From Chelatococcus asaccharovorans (lineage in GTDB: Bacteria; Pseudomonadota; Alphaproteobacteria; Rhizobiales; Beijerinckiaceae): a stretch of 64,000 nt of DNA. Shown here piece after piece: positions 43,268 through 51,688 of this stretch (position 1 is the first letter of the stretch; every line of letters starts with the position of its first letter). The position numbers and the translations under genes were made by a program. Location of the stretch: the NCBI RefSeq assembly GCF_003201475.1, contig NZ_QJJK01000021.1, positions 1-64,000 of the forward strand, given 5' to 3'. The notes under the pieces are model-generated. The model saw nothing but the letters and a program-made list of their open reading frames with translations. It ran no database searches and was not told the origin of the DNA.

Positions 43268-44521
43268 CTATTTGGCGGTAGCACCCCAGTTCGGCGGCTC
43301 GGCCCGAGTTTTGCCCTGTCCAATCTCCCTGATGGCCTCCTCGCATTTCTTCCTGAAGACGTTGTCCGGCGGGGTGAGATCAATCGTCTTCCGGCAATCT
43401 GCTGATGCCGCGTCGGGCTCCCCCTTGGCCCAGCGGATCATGCCGTGCAGGTAGTGGAAAAACGGTTCATTCGGATTGCGTGCGATTGCCTGCTCGAAAT
43501 CGGACAATGCGCGGTCATACTCCTTTTTATAATACAGCATATGGCCGCGGTTGGCGCGGGCAGTCATATTGTCGGGATCGAGCCGCACCGCCTTGTCAAA
43601 GTTTTCGAGGGCCGCATCCCTGTCAGGAATTTGTGTGTAAGCATGCCCGAGATTGTTATAAACAACGCCTAGGAAGATACCGTCGAACTTCCCGGAGGCG
43701 ATGGCGCGCTTGCAGCCGTCGATTCGCGACGGTCCGGACGTGCACGCCTTGTAGTCCGGATCGGCGCGAATTTTATCGGCGTCGGTCAGGACTTTCGGCG
43801 TCACCACGATCTGCTTTTGCGACGGCGGAGGGGCCGGCTCCGGCTTTTTGGGTGCGTCATTGTTTTCGGATGGCTGTGGCGCGGGATTGGTTCTGGCGTC
43901 ATCGTTGCCGAGCGCCTTTAGCTCCGCCAGCAGAGTCTTGCGCATATCTTCCGGCGGATTGAGCGCCATCGCCTTCCTGAAATCCGCAACTGCTTTCGTC
44001 GTTTCGTTCTTCCGCTTCCAGGCGACGCCGCGGTTGTAATATGGAAGGTAATCATTCGCATCGCGCGCGATAACCTGGTCGAAATCCGTGATGGCCAGAT
44101 CGTATTTGCCAGCACTGAAATAGGCGTCGCCACGCAGCCGGTACAACGCATTCAGGGCTGGTCCCGCGAACTTCTTCGACTGGATGGCCTTGTCGCACGC
44201 CTCGACGGGACGGTTTGACTTATCGCAGGCAGCAAAGTCCGCATCGGTCTCCGCAATCGCCGTATCGGAGATCACACGCGGTTCAGCGAACATGAAATAG
44301 CCGGCCAGCGCGAGAAGCGCCGCTCCGCCCGCCGCGAGCGCTGCGGCTTTGACGGGCAGGCTCGGCTTTGGGCGAAGCTTGTCGGCATCGCCGCCGCCTG
44401 CCTGTGAAGCGGAGGCGGATGCCGGTCTGTGACGAATGCCAAGCCGCTCACATTCCGGGCACGCCTCGTGGGCGTCGCTGTCAAAGACGTGCCCCCCGGA
44501 GCAACGGATCAGTTTTGCCAC
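43268..44521 (-). CDS. Zinc-ribbon, single-pass membrane TPR protein (copy 1)
   Basis: 417 residues, same layout as its neighbour: zinc ribbon C7-x3-H11-x9-C21-x2-C24, a membrane segment near 58-78 and two TPR blocks. It begins 22 bases after the TolR-like gene. In the second module (58957-61392) the corresponding position is filled by a protein with the same zinc ribbon at its N-terminus, so the ribbon is the conserved feature and the periplasmic part varies. Confidence 0.88.
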   Translation of the reverse strand: MAKLIRCSGGHVFDSDAHEACPECERLGIRHRPASASASQAGGGDADKLRPKPSLPVKAAALAAGGAALLALAGYFMFAEPRVISDTAIAETDADFAACDKSNRPVEACDKAIQSKKFAGPALNALYRLRGDAYFSAGKYDLAITDFDQVIARDANDYLPYYNRGVAWKRKNETTKAVADFRKAMALNPPEDMRKTLLAELKALGNDDARTNPAPQPSENNDAPKKPEPAPPPSQKQIVVTPKVLTDADKIRADPDYKACTSGPSRIDGCKRAIASGKFDGIFLGVVYNNLGHAYTQIPDRDAALENFDKAVRLDPDNMTARANRGHMLYYKKEYDRALSDFEQAIARNPNEPFFHYLHGMIRWAKGEPDAASADCRKTIDLTPPDNVFRKKCEEAIREIGQGKTRAEPPNWGATAK

Positions 44522-44543
44522 GCTCGTGCCCCCTCTCCGAGCT

Positions 44544-45851
44544 TCAGGGTTGCGGTTTAGGCGGCGTCACGCTGGGGGCGTCCGGCGGCAGGATGACGCT
44601 GTGTGCGATCTGATCGTCCATCCATTGCTGTCCTTCGGGCGAGGGAGCGACGAGACTCATACTGTCGTCGGCGTCAATGACCACGTCCCCGACATATTCC
44701 ACGGCGCTCCCCGCCCGCATCGTTCGATCCTGCCACCACGTATTGTATTGCCTGTCACTGACCGTATAAGACACCAAGATCGTCGCCCTGCAGTCCGTTG
44801 CGCGGGCCTGCAAGGCACCTGGGTTCTGCGATTTGGGAGGCCGCCGGTCGGAGAGAACCAGGAAATACCGGTTTGGATTACGGGCGTCATTTCTGATCAC
44901 GAAGGTTGAAACATGTCCCGTGGCAGCCGACGAAGTCTGGGGTCTGATTGACAAAGGATTGCTCCGATTTCCGAGGCCACCCGCTTGATTCAGGAGATAT
45001 TTCACATTCTGGCCGGCGAACACCGTGCCGCTCGTGTAAGCGCCGAAAGCAAGCGTCTCGCCGCAATTGTCGCTGACGACCGTTCCGGTCAGCACCGGAT
45101 AGCGCCTTCGCTTCGCCTCCGAATCCGCAATTTCACGCTTTAGCTCCCTATTCTCCTGCTCCAGCGGCGCGACCCGCGCAGCCGTAGCGTAGAGCGCGGC
45201 ATTCTCCTGCTCGAGCTGGGCCACGCGCTGGCGCATTTGCCCGACCTGGCTTTGCAGGTCCGCGACCTGTGACCTGAGACCGGCGTTCTCCTGCCGCAGC
45301 CGGGCAATCTCCGCCTCGAGTTCCCTGATGCGCATCTGCAACTCCGCGACCCGTTCGGGCGTCGAAAGCTGCAACTGTGCGATCTGCTGTTTGAGCCTCT
45401 CCAGTTCTTCCCTGAGCCTGGCGTTCTCCTCCTCGAGGCGGCTGTTTTCTGCTTCAAGGGGCGCAAGGCGCGCATTTTCCCGCTTGAGCTGCTCAAGATC
45501 AGCGGCGACCATCTTGAGCCGCTCTTCCAGCCGGTTCACCTGCGAACTGAGCTGATCGACATAGCGCTTCAATTGATTGACAAGCTGCTGGCCGGAGCCG
45601 AGCTGATCGCGCGCCGCGTTCAAATCCCTGCGCAATGCGCTGTCCCCGAGCCTGCCAAGCACGTTTTGAATCTTGGCGTCGGCGTCCTGAACCTTTTTGG
45701 CTAGGTCCTGCGCCTCGTCCTTGCCGAGCGGACTCGACGAATAATAGGGCAGCAGCAGCAGCATCATCACGAGGAAGGCGCCCATGGCCTTCGTCACCAC
45801 CGCCATGAGCGAGATGTCGAAGGTCTCGATGGAGCGGTTCGGCCTTCTCAT
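44544..45851 (-). CDS. TolR/MotB-like protein with long coiled coil (copy A)
   Basis: 435 residues. Short basic N-terminus, one membrane segment (about 13-36) with the stretch MAVVTKAMGAFLVMM, then about 190 residues of heptad coiled coil (70-265) rich in Leu/Glu/Gln/Arg, then a globular C-terminus (about 270-420). No OmpA-type peptidoglycan motif is visible. The TolR/MotB aspartate expected in the membrane core is missing; Asp12 lies at its edge. Follows the ExbB-like gene by 6 bases, the usual pairing. Confidence 0.8.
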   Translation of the reverse strand: MRRPNRSIETFDISLMAVVTKAMGAFLVMMLLLLPYYSSSPLGKDEAQDLAKKVQDADAKIQNVLGRLGDSALRRDLNAARDQLGSGQQLVNQLKRYVDQLSSQVNRLEERLKMVAADLEQLKRENARLAPLEAENSRLEEENARLREELERLKQQIAQLQLSTPERVAELQMRIRELEAEIARLRQENAGLRSQVADLQSQVGQMRQRVAQLEQENAALYATAARVAPLEQENRELKREIADSEAKRRRYPVLTGTVVSDNCGETLAFGAYTSGTVFAGQNVKYLLNQAGGLGNRSNPLSIRPQTSSAATGHVSTFVIRNDARNPNRYFLVLSDRRPPKSQNPGALQARATDCRATILVSYTVSDRQYNTWWQDRTMRAGSAVEYVGDVVIDADDSMSLVAPSPEGQQWMDDQIAHSVILPPDAPSVTPPKPQP

Positions 45852-45857
45852 GGAGTC

Positions 45858-46655
45858 TCACCCGGCCTTCGTATCGGGCTGGAGATAGACGCGGTTGATG
45901 AGATTGCGCAACGTGTAGTCCGCAGCCTGGTTGAGCGCCATTTCCTCGCGTCGCTGCACGACGTTTTGCAACAGCACCAGAATGGCGCTGAGGACGAGGG
46001 CGATGATCGTGGTGTAGAACGCCACGGCAAGGCCCGACGTCACCTTCTCGAATTCAATGTTCTTGGGATCCTGCATGCCCTCCAGCGCGATCGAGATGCC
46101 GACGACGGTGCCGATAAATCCGGTGGTCGGGATGCACCAGACGAGAAAGCGCATCGTCTGATAGGCGAGATCGAGCCGGTGGCTCATCAGCTCGAGCGTG
46201 CTGGTGTAGATGGCGACCGTCTGGTCGAGGGACCGGCTGGTGAACAATTGTAGGATCGACAGGTCGATCAGTTGGGGCAAAAATGCCTGTTTGCTCGCCT
46301 TGAGATCGGCGATCTTGTGACGGATCGCGCCGAGATCGTCCACTTGCAGAATGGCCGCGTCGTCCTCGGGCAGGAGGTGTTGATCGATATAGTGTCCCTC
46401 ACGTGCCGTTGCGGCGTGTCGGCGCCAGAGTTCCGCCAGCCCGAACGCCATCATCAAATACATGCCGTTCTGGATGGTGAACGGATAGACGCGCCTGAAG
46501 AACGATGTGTCGGAATGGTCGAACAGGAACACGGCCAATGGCGACCCCTTGGGCAATATCCAGGAGCCGGCTGCGATGGCCACGGCCAGAACGACAAATG
46601 CGACGGCATACGCACGTAACGAAGAGAACGCGGTCGCCCCACTCAACCCCGCCAT
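45858..46655 (-). CDS. MotA/TolQ/ExbB-like proton-channel protein (copy A)
   Basis: 265 residues with about four membrane segments. The last two carry the family signature: IPTTGFIGTVVGISIAL and AFYTTIIALVLSAILVLLQ. The cytoplasmic part is of ExbB size, without the long tail of ZorA. With the TolR-like partner it should form an ion-driven motor of the inner membrane. First gene of the operon ExbB - TolR - TPR - TPR. Paralogue at 63170 with the same motifs. Confidence 0.88.
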   Translation of the reverse strand: MAGLSGATAFSSLRAYAVAFVVLAVAIAAGSWILPKGSPLAVFLFDHSDTSFFRRVYPFTIQNGMYLMMAFGLAELWRRHAATAREGHYIDQHLLPEDDAAILQVDDLGAIRHKIADLKASKQAFLPQLIDLSILQLFTSRSLDQTVAIYTSTLELMSHRLDLAYQTMRFLVWCIPTTGFIGTVVGISIALEGMQDPKNIEFEKVTSGLAVAFYTTIIALVLSAILVLLQNVVQRREEMALNQAADYTLRNLINRVYLQPDTKAG

Positions 46656-46680
46656 ACGAGTTTCCCGATGTGGAGATATC

Positions 46681-46694
46681 GGTTAAATCTAACC
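46681..46694 (-). promoter_or_regulatory. Small palindrome upstream of the ExbB-like operon
   Basis: GGTTA (46681-46685) and TAACC (46690-46694) around AATC, 26 bases upstream of the ExbB-like start, in an AT-rich spot. Possible operator. Confidence 0.35.
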
Positions 46695-46858
46695 CTCGTA
46701 TCGCATTTTCGCAATCGCAGACCCTCCCGACAGCGCAAGGATCCGCCGGGGAATCGACCCGTCACCCGTCGTGAAATTCTTCACGCCCGACCATCCCTTG
46801 AGCTGGCATACGAGGCAGGCACGCCGCGCCGGCATGATCGTCACCGATTGACGATACC

Positions 46859-46996
46859 GATCATCGCGCCTCGCCTTCGGCGGGGCGCTTCACCGGCGCG
46901 CTGCTCGATCGCGTCACACACCACGTCAACATCCTCGAGATGAACGGCGAAAGCTACCGTCTCGCCCAAAGCCGCGCCAGAAAGGCTGGCAGAAAC
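46859..46996 (+). pseudogene. IstB-like remnant (IS21 family)
   Basis: The frame read from 46859 gives GRFTGALLDRVTHHVN then ILEMNGESYRLAQSRARKAG, the C-terminal end of the IS21-family helper ATPase IstB. The rest of istB, istA and the IS ends are not seen. The remainder of the gap (46,700-46,858 and 46,997-47,209) holds no gene I can support. Confidence 0.7.
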
Positions 46997-47209
46997 CCTC
47001 CGCAAAACATCGCCGCGGGCGACATTTACGCCGCCGCCTGGCCGGCTTTTACTCCGCCGTTGAAAATGGTGGCATCGTCGAGTCGATTGCACGGGGCTGG
47101 GACTGGCCGGTTCATTGGGCAAGTGGCACGAAAGCACAGCGAATCCCTTGTAAAGGCGGAGGCCTCTACGTCGAGTAAGCGGGGCGGCGAATGCTTTCGG
47201 CTGCCGACC

Positions 47210-47770
47210 TCAATCCGGCTCGGCCACACGCACGGGGTGGCGCGCGGCATAGCGTGCCAGTAAAAGTGCTGCCATTGTTGCGCCGTCCTCGCCTTTCGGC
47301 GTCAGGACCGTGGCCACTGCCGCGCTATCCGGACGGCTGGCACTGCACAGGCTGTAGCGCACTGTCCTCCTGCGCCCGATATGGAAGTCGACACACAGGC
47401 CGCGTGCAATGGCGCTGTAGGCGATGGTCTGAGGCGCGCGCCCCCTGACCGGCCATCGGTTCGGAAGGAGCGTGTGGAGGAAGGCTGCATCGTCATCATC
47501 TGCCGGACTCTCGCCCAGTCCACGCGCAAGATTTGCAACGCGCTCGGCGTCGTCGGGCGAGCGGTAGATCGTGAGCATCATCCTGACCGCCCCTTCCCCC
47601 CCAACCCATCGACGCGCCCAGGGACCGCGCTGTTGATCGGGTGTGAAGCGGATACCTGGATCGCCCCAAGGTGCGAGGAGGGGACCCCGCTCTCGCGTTT
47701 CTGCCGGCGAGGCCGCCATAGCGATCGCGATGGGGAAGACAATCACGAGTCCTGAGCGGTATCCCTTCAT
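47210..47770 (-). CDS. Secreted hypothetical protein
   Basis: 186 residues with signal peptide (about 1-24, SGLVIVFPIAIAMAASPAET). Mature part: RGPLLAPWGDPGIRFTPDQQ, RMMLTIYRSPDDAERVANLA, and a C-terminal helix. Has two Cys. No family recognised. It overlaps the VIT-domain gene by 4 bases (47767-47770), so it is its downstream partner. Confidence 0.7.
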   Translation of the reverse strand: MKGYRSGLVIVFPIAIAMAASPAETRERGPLLAPWGDPGIRFTPDQQRGPWARRWVGGEGAVRMMLTIYRSPDDAERVANLARGLGESPADDDDAAFLHTLLPNRWPVRGRAPQTIAYSAIARGLCVDFHIGRRRTVRYSLCSASRPDSAAVATVLTPKGEDGATMAALLLARYAARHPVRVAEPD

Positions 47771-49245
47771 GCAATCCCCATTCGGCGGGCTAGCCTGCTA
47801 ACAGGCGGCGGCGGCGTATCAGGACCGTCTGGGAACAGATAGCCGAGCAGGCCGGGCGGTGTTCCCGCATGTTTGCTTGCTGCCATGGCGAGCAAACCGA
47901 TGGCAAGTTGTTCGGGGGCCAATTGCAAAGCCCGACCCGTTGCGCTGACCTCCGGGACGACGGCGATCTCTCGTACCAGTGTGGCGACGGCCTCGGGCAG
48001 ATGGCCCGCGTCCCCGGAGCGCAGAGCGAGCGCGCCATCCTGTCGCCAGAACACCAGAGGCGCTGCGGCAACCAGGCGCGCGCCGAGTTCGGGGAGCGGC
48101 GGCGGTTTCGGCCGGCGGCGCACAACGTGGCGTAGCCAATTAGAAAACCGAACGTTCCAAGGCGGCGGGGCGCCTGGCGACGTGAGACGGCCACCCGACG
48201 ACGGAAGCCGAAAGCGTGGAAGGCGAAATCGGGCTCGTCCCGGTACGACCGGCGGGACCCCGGGCGGGACCTCCGGCGGATATGGAGCGGGCGGCGACGC
48301 TTCGGGAACGACGGTTGGAGCGGCTGGCACCATCGGCTCGACCGGCGAACGCGGCCGGTCGACGAGCGCCACCTTGCGCATGGTCGGCAAGACACCGCTC
48401 GCCTCGCCTTCAGGGCCTATGAAGACGAGGCTTGTCTCAGCTGTCAGCAGATTGGCGGAAATCGCCAGCGCGCGGATCGCCTGCCGGTCGACCACAGCGG
48501 GATTGGCAAGAAGGGTGCTGATCTGCCTCGCCGCATGAAGGGCTGTCTCGGCCGCAATGTCGGCCGGCTGCGTCGACGCTGTACGCGGTACGGTAGCCGG
48601 CACCCTGATATGAAGGGCCAGAGGCGCGCCATCAATCGGCATGGGTATCCCGATAGGCACATCCTGACCCATCATATGAACGCCAAGCTCCTCGGTCGCC
48701 CAAATGGTCAGCGTTGCGGGGTGGTGAATGTCTGTCCGACGTGGCGCCTGATGGTCAGGCAATCGGGTAACAGAGCGATCCCGGTCCATACCGGGACGCA
48801 ATAGAAATTCCTGTTCGCCAACTTCGAGACCGACGACGCTGTCGCAGTCGATTGACGCGCGCTCGCCGGGCCGAATACCTGCGATCGATAGCACGCGCCA
48901 ACCGTGCTTTGCTTCCTCAAGGAAGACGGCGCGATTACCGTCGATGGCAGCTCCATCATATTCCCCTTCGCCACGGCGATGGGCGCGAGCATGCGCCGTC
49001 CATGTCTGCCCGCCGATGGTGACCGCTACGCCATGCACGACTTCGCCATCGAGCGCGGGCGGCATGGTGAGGACGGCCTCGATCGGCACGCCCTCCTGAT
49101 TGTCGAAGGCGCGATGGATGCGCAGCCGGGCCATGGGTGGCGTCAGCCACAGATGGATGTCGGTGCGCGACAGCAGAAGAGGCGGGGGCGGCGCTGCGGC
49201 AGGCCGGAAAAAAGGCATCAGCGGATCAATCAGCGGCTCCGTCAT
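47767..49245 (-). CDS. VIT-domain protein lacking a von Willebrand A domain
   Basis: 492 residues from ATG 49245 (GAAGGG ahead). Residues about 25-150 form a VIT domain (SRTDIHLWLTPPMARLRIHR, DGEVVHGVAVTIGGQTW, GERASIDC). In usual VIT proteins a vWA domain follows; here the sequence passes directly to a post-vWA-like AIRALAISANLLTAETSLV. The rest is Pro-rich, with a final helical part. No signal peptide is obvious. Middle gene of MerR - VIT - secreted protein. Confidence 0.7.
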   Translation of the reverse strand: MTEPLIDPLMPFFRPAAAPPPPLLLSRTDIHLWLTPPMARLRIHRAFDNQEGVPIEAVLTMPPALDGEVVHGVAVTIGGQTWTAHARAHRRGEGEYDGAAIDGNRAVFLEEAKHGWRVLSIAGIRPGERASIDCDSVVGLEVGEQEFLLRPGMDRDRSVTRLPDHQAPRRTDIHHPATLTIWATEELGVHMMGQDVPIGIPMPIDGAPLALHIRVPATVPRTASTQPADIAAETALHAARQISTLLANPAVVDRQAIRALAISANLLTAETSLVFIGPEGEASGVLPTMRKVALVDRPRSPVEPMVPAAPTVVPEASPPAPYPPEVPPGVPPVVPGRARFRLPRFRLPSSGGRLTSPGAPPPWNVRFSNWLRHVVRRRPKPPPLPELGARLVAAAPLVFWRQDGALALRSGDAGHLPEAVATLVREIAVVPEVSATGRALQLAPEQLAIGLLAMAASKHAGTPPGLLGYLFPDGPDTPPPPVSRLARRMGIA

Positions 49246-49289
49246 GTCAGCCCTTCTTTTCCACGCGATCCGCACTCCATTTGCCTATA

Positions 49290-49664
49290 TCAACCAGCGC
49301 CACGTTTTTTGGTCGCCTTTGGCCTCACCTTGCCCAACGCCTCGCGCAACCGGGCGCCCGCGCGCTCGACGATCGGCCCAACATCCAGATCGCAGCCAAT
49401 CAGTTCCGACGCGACGATGAGGGTGACGCCCTCGACAACCGGGATCGGCACGCCCTCCCGCGCATCCAGCAGGATGCGGATGGCGGCATTGGGAAACCCG
49501 AGCGCCTTGAGGCGCTGGAATCGTCGGATCGCACGGACATGTTTGTCGTCATAGCTGGCATAGGTCCGCCCTCCATCAGGTGACGGCACGAAGCCCTCCG
49601 CGATCAGAAAGCGAATTTGCCGAACTGTCGCGTCGGTGATGGTTGCGAGTTGATCAAGCTTCAT
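49290..49664 (-). CDS. MerR-family transcription regulator
   Basis: 124 residues. HTH and wing of the MerR type at the N-terminus (KLDQLATITDATVRQIRFLIAEG, GGRTYASYDDKHVRAIRRFQRLKALGF), then a short C-terminal part without metal-binding Cys. It is the first gene of the minus-strand operon and faces the plus-strand operon starting at 49793. It probably controls both through the inverted repeats between them. Confidence 0.88.
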   Translation of the reverse strand: MKLDQLATITDATVRQIRFLIAEGFVPSPDGGRTYASYDDKHVRAIRRFQRLKALGFPNAAIRILLDAREGVPIPVVEGVTLIVASELIGCDLDVGPIVERAGARLREALGKVRPKATKKRGAG

Positions 49665-49670
49665 GAGATG

Positions 49671-49770
49671 CTTTTAACATATATTCTGTCATTAGCAATT
49701 GCCCTCCCTGCCGCCCCTTTCGTCCACGTTCGATGGCGCTCTTGCTTTTTACAAACTTTATGTTAAAAGA
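49671..49770. promoter_or_regulatory. Divergent control region with paired 11-bp repeats
   Basis: CTTTTAACATA (49671-49681) and its exact inverted copy TATGTTAAAAG (49759-49769) lie near the two start codons, 49664 (-) and 49793 (+). The right repeat is part of the motif CTTTTTACA, 8 bases, GTTAAAAGA (49745-49770), which also occurs at 27117-27142. Likely binding sites of the MerR regulator; inferred from symmetry. Confidence 0.6.
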
Positions 49771-49792
49771 AATGAAAAGCAGGAGTGCGGCG

Positions 49793-50503
49793 ATGCATCG
49801 AGTTCTCATGGTGGTGACGGCCCTGTCCCTTGCTGGGGCTATGGAAGCGAAGGCGGCAGGCGCGAGCACGAAGCCTCCCCTGTCGGGCTGGGCGACGGCT
49901 GCGGGCGTGGGAAGCAAGACGGGCAGCGCATTCGACCGGGTCAATGAAATCGCAAACGAAGCGCTGCAACTGACTACAAGCTCCGAGCCCGCACCCGCGC
50001 CGACTCCCGAACGTATTCAGGCTGCGGGCGGGGTGGCGCAGCTTCTGCCGCCGATCGGAAGTGGAGACGGTGCGGAGAAAGTTACGCAATATGAAGTCAA
50101 TATAGATCCCCCAGCGGGCGCGCCGTATGTTGCGCGCGCAACGATCTCTTTCGCAGGCGATCGCCCGGTAACACTCTACGTGCTGAAAAAGCCGATTGTT
50201 CAACGGGGTGCCCCGGACCAGGATGGAGCCAACACAGCTGGTCAGATAATCACCGATATCGTCGGATTATCGACGGGCGAAACAGCACGGACCAGTACAG
50301 CAGGCGGCAATCCAACGATTGCCTGCATCGCAAAGCCTATAGCTAAAGATCGCAATGCGACCTGCTCGGTCAGTCTGCCAGGCATTCCGATTCTGCTGAC
50401 GGGAACATACTCTCGGCGCAACGATAGCGATCCGGCATTCGACCGGGCGACCCATAGCCGACTGGTCGCCATCTACAACCGACTTCGTCTCCCAACGCCG
50501 TAG
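49793..50503 (+). CDS. Secreted hypothetical protein
   Basis: 236 residues from ATG 49793 (AGGAG ahead) with a signal peptide (about 1-22, VLMVVTALSLAGAMEAKA). The mature part has a beta-rich core (YEVNIDPPAGAPYVARATISF, VTLYVLKKPIVQ) and one Cys pair near the end (IACIAKPI, ATCSVSLPG). No family recognised. First gene of the plus-strand operon and under the divergent control region. Confidence 0.7.
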   Translation: MHRVLMVVTALSLAGAMEAKAAGASTKPPLSGWATAAGVGSKTGSAFDRVNEIANEALQLTTSSEPAPAPTPERIQAAGGVAQLLPPIGSGDGAEKVTQYEVNIDPPAGAPYVARATISFAGDRPVTLYVLKKPIVQRGAPDQDGANTAGQIITDIVGLSTGETARTSTAGGNPTIACIAKPIAKDRNATCSVSLPGIPILLTGTYSRRNDSDPAFDRATHSRLVAIYNRLRLPTP

Positions 50504-50506
50504 AAT

Positions 50507-50543
50507 CTCGGGACCAAAGTCTCGGGACCAAAGTCCCGATTTA
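50507..50543 (+). terminator. Tandem repeat and hairpin terminator
   Basis: CTCGGGACCAAAGT occurs twice in tandem (50507-50520, 50521-50534). The second copy with the following bases forms TCGGGAC/GTCCCGA (50522-50528, 50533-50539) around CAAA and then TTTA, a likely terminator after the gene ending at 50503. Confidence 0.6.
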
Positions 50544-50626
50544 CCGCCCGAATTCGGGAGATAGGCTTAGACTAAAGAATGTCACTTTGAAGGGGTCAAT
50601 ATTTACTGACACAATCGAGAACGAAA

Positions 50627-51148
50627 ATGTCGAAATCTGATTATCTCAGTCTCGCCGGTATTCTGTCGGCGCTGTGTTTTAGTGCGGCGTTGCTTCTATC
50701 CTTTCCGGCCGCAGCTCAGAACAACGAGTGCTCGATGATGTGCAACGGCATCGACAACCAGTGCTACAGGTCCTGCGCCGGATCGAATGACGGACTCTCG
50801 CCCTTTGGACCAGCACCAGGCAGCGGTGCCAGCCGGTCCAGCTACGGCGCCATCGCGATCTCAGACAGTGACAAGGGTGCCCTGCGATGGGGAAAGGCTT
50901 ACGGCTACGAATCCCGTGCCCGCGCGGAGGCCGCTGCGGTGCGATTTTGTATGGCCGGGGGACTGCCGGGCTGCCGGGTGCGGCTCTGGTTCTTCAATGC
51001 TTGCGCCGCCCTCGTGACCACGAGCGATGGCAATTGGTGGACGGATTGGCGCGGGTCGCTCGCGGCCGCACGCCAAGTAACGCTGGCGGAGTGCGAGCAG
51101 GACGCTAAGGGCCGCTGCACGGTGAGAGAGGCGTTCTGCTCACTGTAA
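50627..51148 (+). CDS. Secreted DUF4189-domain protein with Cys-rich N-terminus
   Basis: 173 residues. Signal peptide about 1-30 (ILSALCFSAALLLSFPAAA), then ECSMMCNGIDNQCYRSCAG with four Cys, then DUF4189 (about 75-170; GAIAISDSDKGALRWGKAYGY, FFNACAALVTT, TLAECEQDAKGRC). Same layout as the product at 34489. The spaced C-x3-C pairs in both suggest disulfide-bonded or metal-binding modules in the envelope. Confidence 0.8.
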   Translation: MSKSDYLSLAGILSALCFSAALLLSFPAAAQNNECSMMCNGIDNQCYRSCAGSNDGLSPFGPAPGSGASRSSYGAIAISDSDKGALRWGKAYGYESRARAEAAAVRFCMAGGLPGCRVRLWFFNACAALVTTSDGNWWTDWRGSLAAARQVTLAECEQDAKGRCTVREAFCSL

Positions 51149-51259
51149 AGCTGGAGCGCGGTCGCGCGAGCGACGGCGACGCCCGGCAATTCCCCGGCCC
51201 GGTCCGCTTGAGCCGGCTGGACACGTGCGACCAGCATATCCATGCAACAGGAGCATTTG

Positions 51260-51688
51260 ATGCGGAATCATTGGGCCTATTTCGTCCTCATCGCCTCGGC
51301 TTTCGTCATTCCAGCGCTATGTGCCGGCGCTGAACAGCGGCCGCCTCTCGCCGCCGGCGGTTGCTGGATGGTCCTGCCCAAGGGCGAAAAGCCCGAACGC
51401 ACCAACGCTGCGGAAATCCTCTGCCTGGGCCGGGACGGCTACGGCCGCGTCCGCGAAAGCCAGTTTTATGGTGAAGTCGCGACCTGCGCCCGCGTCTCCT
51501 ACAAGACGACACATGGTCCGACCTATGTCGAGGTCGATTTCAGCGCCTGCACGAACAACGCGCCGAGCCACCGGCTCGTCTGTGCCAGCAGTTCGGGCAG
51601 CAACCCTGTCCCCTGCCTTCAGAGCATTCTCGGAGACAGCGATACAATCGATATGGAGCTTTACCGAATCGAAGAGGGGGGATCGTGA
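51260..51688 (+). CDS. Secreted Cys-containing hypothetical protein
   Basis: 142 residues from ATG 51260. Signal peptide about 1-22 (WAYFVLIASAFVIPALCAGA). The mature part has about six Cys (GGCWMVL, AEILCLG, VATCARVSY, DFSACTNN, LVCAS, VPCLQS), probably three disulfides in a small beta fold. No family known to me. Overlaps the next start by 4 bases. Confidence 0.7.
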   Translation: MRNHWAYFVLIASAFVIPALCAGAEQRPPLAAGGCWMVLPKGEKPERTNAAEILCLGRDGYGRVRESQFYGEVATCARVSYKTTHGPTYVEVDFSACTNNAPSHRLVCASSSGSNPVPCLQSILGDSDTIDMELYRIEEGGS

